Source: Thiomicrospira sp. ALE5 (GTDB lineage Bacteria > Pseudomonadota > Gammaproteobacteria > Thiomicrospirales > Thiomicrospiraceae). Taken from it: 64,000 nt of DNA. The translations under genes and the position numbers were made by a program. Positions 63,916-64,000 of the stretch are shown one piece after another; the stretch's first letter is position 1; each line of letters starts with the position of its first letter. Under the pieces are notes generated by a model that saw only the letters and a list, made by a program, of their open reading frames with translations, was not told the DNA's origin and searched no databases. The stretch is from assembly GCF_900112445.1 (NCBI RefSeq), contig NZ_FOYY01000003.1, forward strand, positions 693,960-757,959, in the 5' to 3' direction.

Positions 63916-64000
63916 CAGCGACTCGCTTTAGGCTAAACTCAGCCCTTTGCAGTTGGTGATAAAAGTCATGAGGATCAATCGGCTGATTACTGAAACAGGC
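63908..64000 (-). CDS. C-terminal end of upstream Bat operon gene (partial)
   Basis: Thirty codons of a frame that enters from the right edge and ends DPHDFYHQLQRAEFSLKRVADD before TGA at 63908. Its stop overlaps the BatA-like start. By position it is probably the DUF4381 or DUF58 gene that usually precedes batA in these operons, but the fragment is too short to tell. Confidence 0.6.
   Translation of the reverse strand, partial: ACFSNQPIDPHDFYHQLQRAEFSLKRVADD

Noticed and set aside
1-64000. CRISPR arrays and rRNA genes
   Set aside because: No regularly spaced direct repeats with unique spacers and no rRNA-like sequence were seen on reading through the window.

Overview
The window looks like a gammaproteobacterial chromosome, with gene style resembling the sulfur-oxidising Thiomicrospira/Hydrogenovibrio/Thiomicrorhabdus group or a relative. 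This placement is inferred from gene content and protein style only; no rRNA or other taxonomic marker is present. Chromosomal backbone flanks (about 1-13.67 kb and 54.39-64 kb) surround one integrated genomic island of about 40.7 kb.

Left backbone (1-13.67 kb) is a signal-transduction cluster. It holds a PhnD-like/PAS/GGDEF/EAL protein translationally coupled to a 1304-residue CBS-PAS-GAF hybrid histidine kinase, a lone CheY-like receiver, a second hybrid kinase, an Aer-like PAS chemoreceptor ending in a CheR-docking pentapeptide, and a tiny DUF1640-like membrane protein.

The island (13,671-54,386) is bounded by a 24-bp direct repeat of the 3' end of tRNA-Ser(GGA). The intact tRNA and a P4-type tyrosine integrase lie at the right end. 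Repeated TACTCAC heptamers occur just inside both ends and look like integrase arm sites. From left to right it contains: an IS256-family element with an exact 8-bp target duplication; an unknown 452-aa gene; an eight-gene minus-strand defence operon (hsdM-hsdS-HNH-DUF4268 nuclease-4TM protein-ptuA-ptuB-hsdR) in which a Septu-like pair and other nucleases sit inside a type I restriction-modification locus; a plus-strand pair made of a possible degenerate-P-loop ATPase and a HerA-like ATPase; an inovirus-Gp2/YagK-type HUH replication-initiator-like gene with a possible origin; umuC without umuD; a secreted endonuclease I; a 1794-aa Hhe-like DUF4011-helicase-Vsr gene flanked by endonuclease I and a decayed copy of its 5' half; an AT-rich three-gene envelope operon (secreted protein, coiled-coil membrane protein, OmpA-type lipoprotein) that I cannot assign to a known system; a PD-(D/E)XK nuclease and an M15-like peptidase; and a core module of YqaJ, Gp3-like protein, DUF932, RadC and AlpA, several of them separated by their own terminators, ahead of the integrase.

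Right backbone (54.4-64 kb) has a GlcG/HbpS-like secreted protein, a coupled SPFH-NfeD-ChaN/PDZ operon, a NuoL/MrpD-like membrane subunit, and a Bat-type operon (partial gene, BatA, BatB/C fusion, BatD) running off the right edge.

The best candidates for something undescribed are the AT-rich envelope operon at 42,982-46,284, the nested restriction-modification/Septu operon with its extra membrane protein, and the 28,592-31,682 ATPase pair. No conjugation genes are visible, so the island looks like an integrative mobilisable or satellite-type element carrying defence cargo. All functions are read from motifs by eye; no database search was run.
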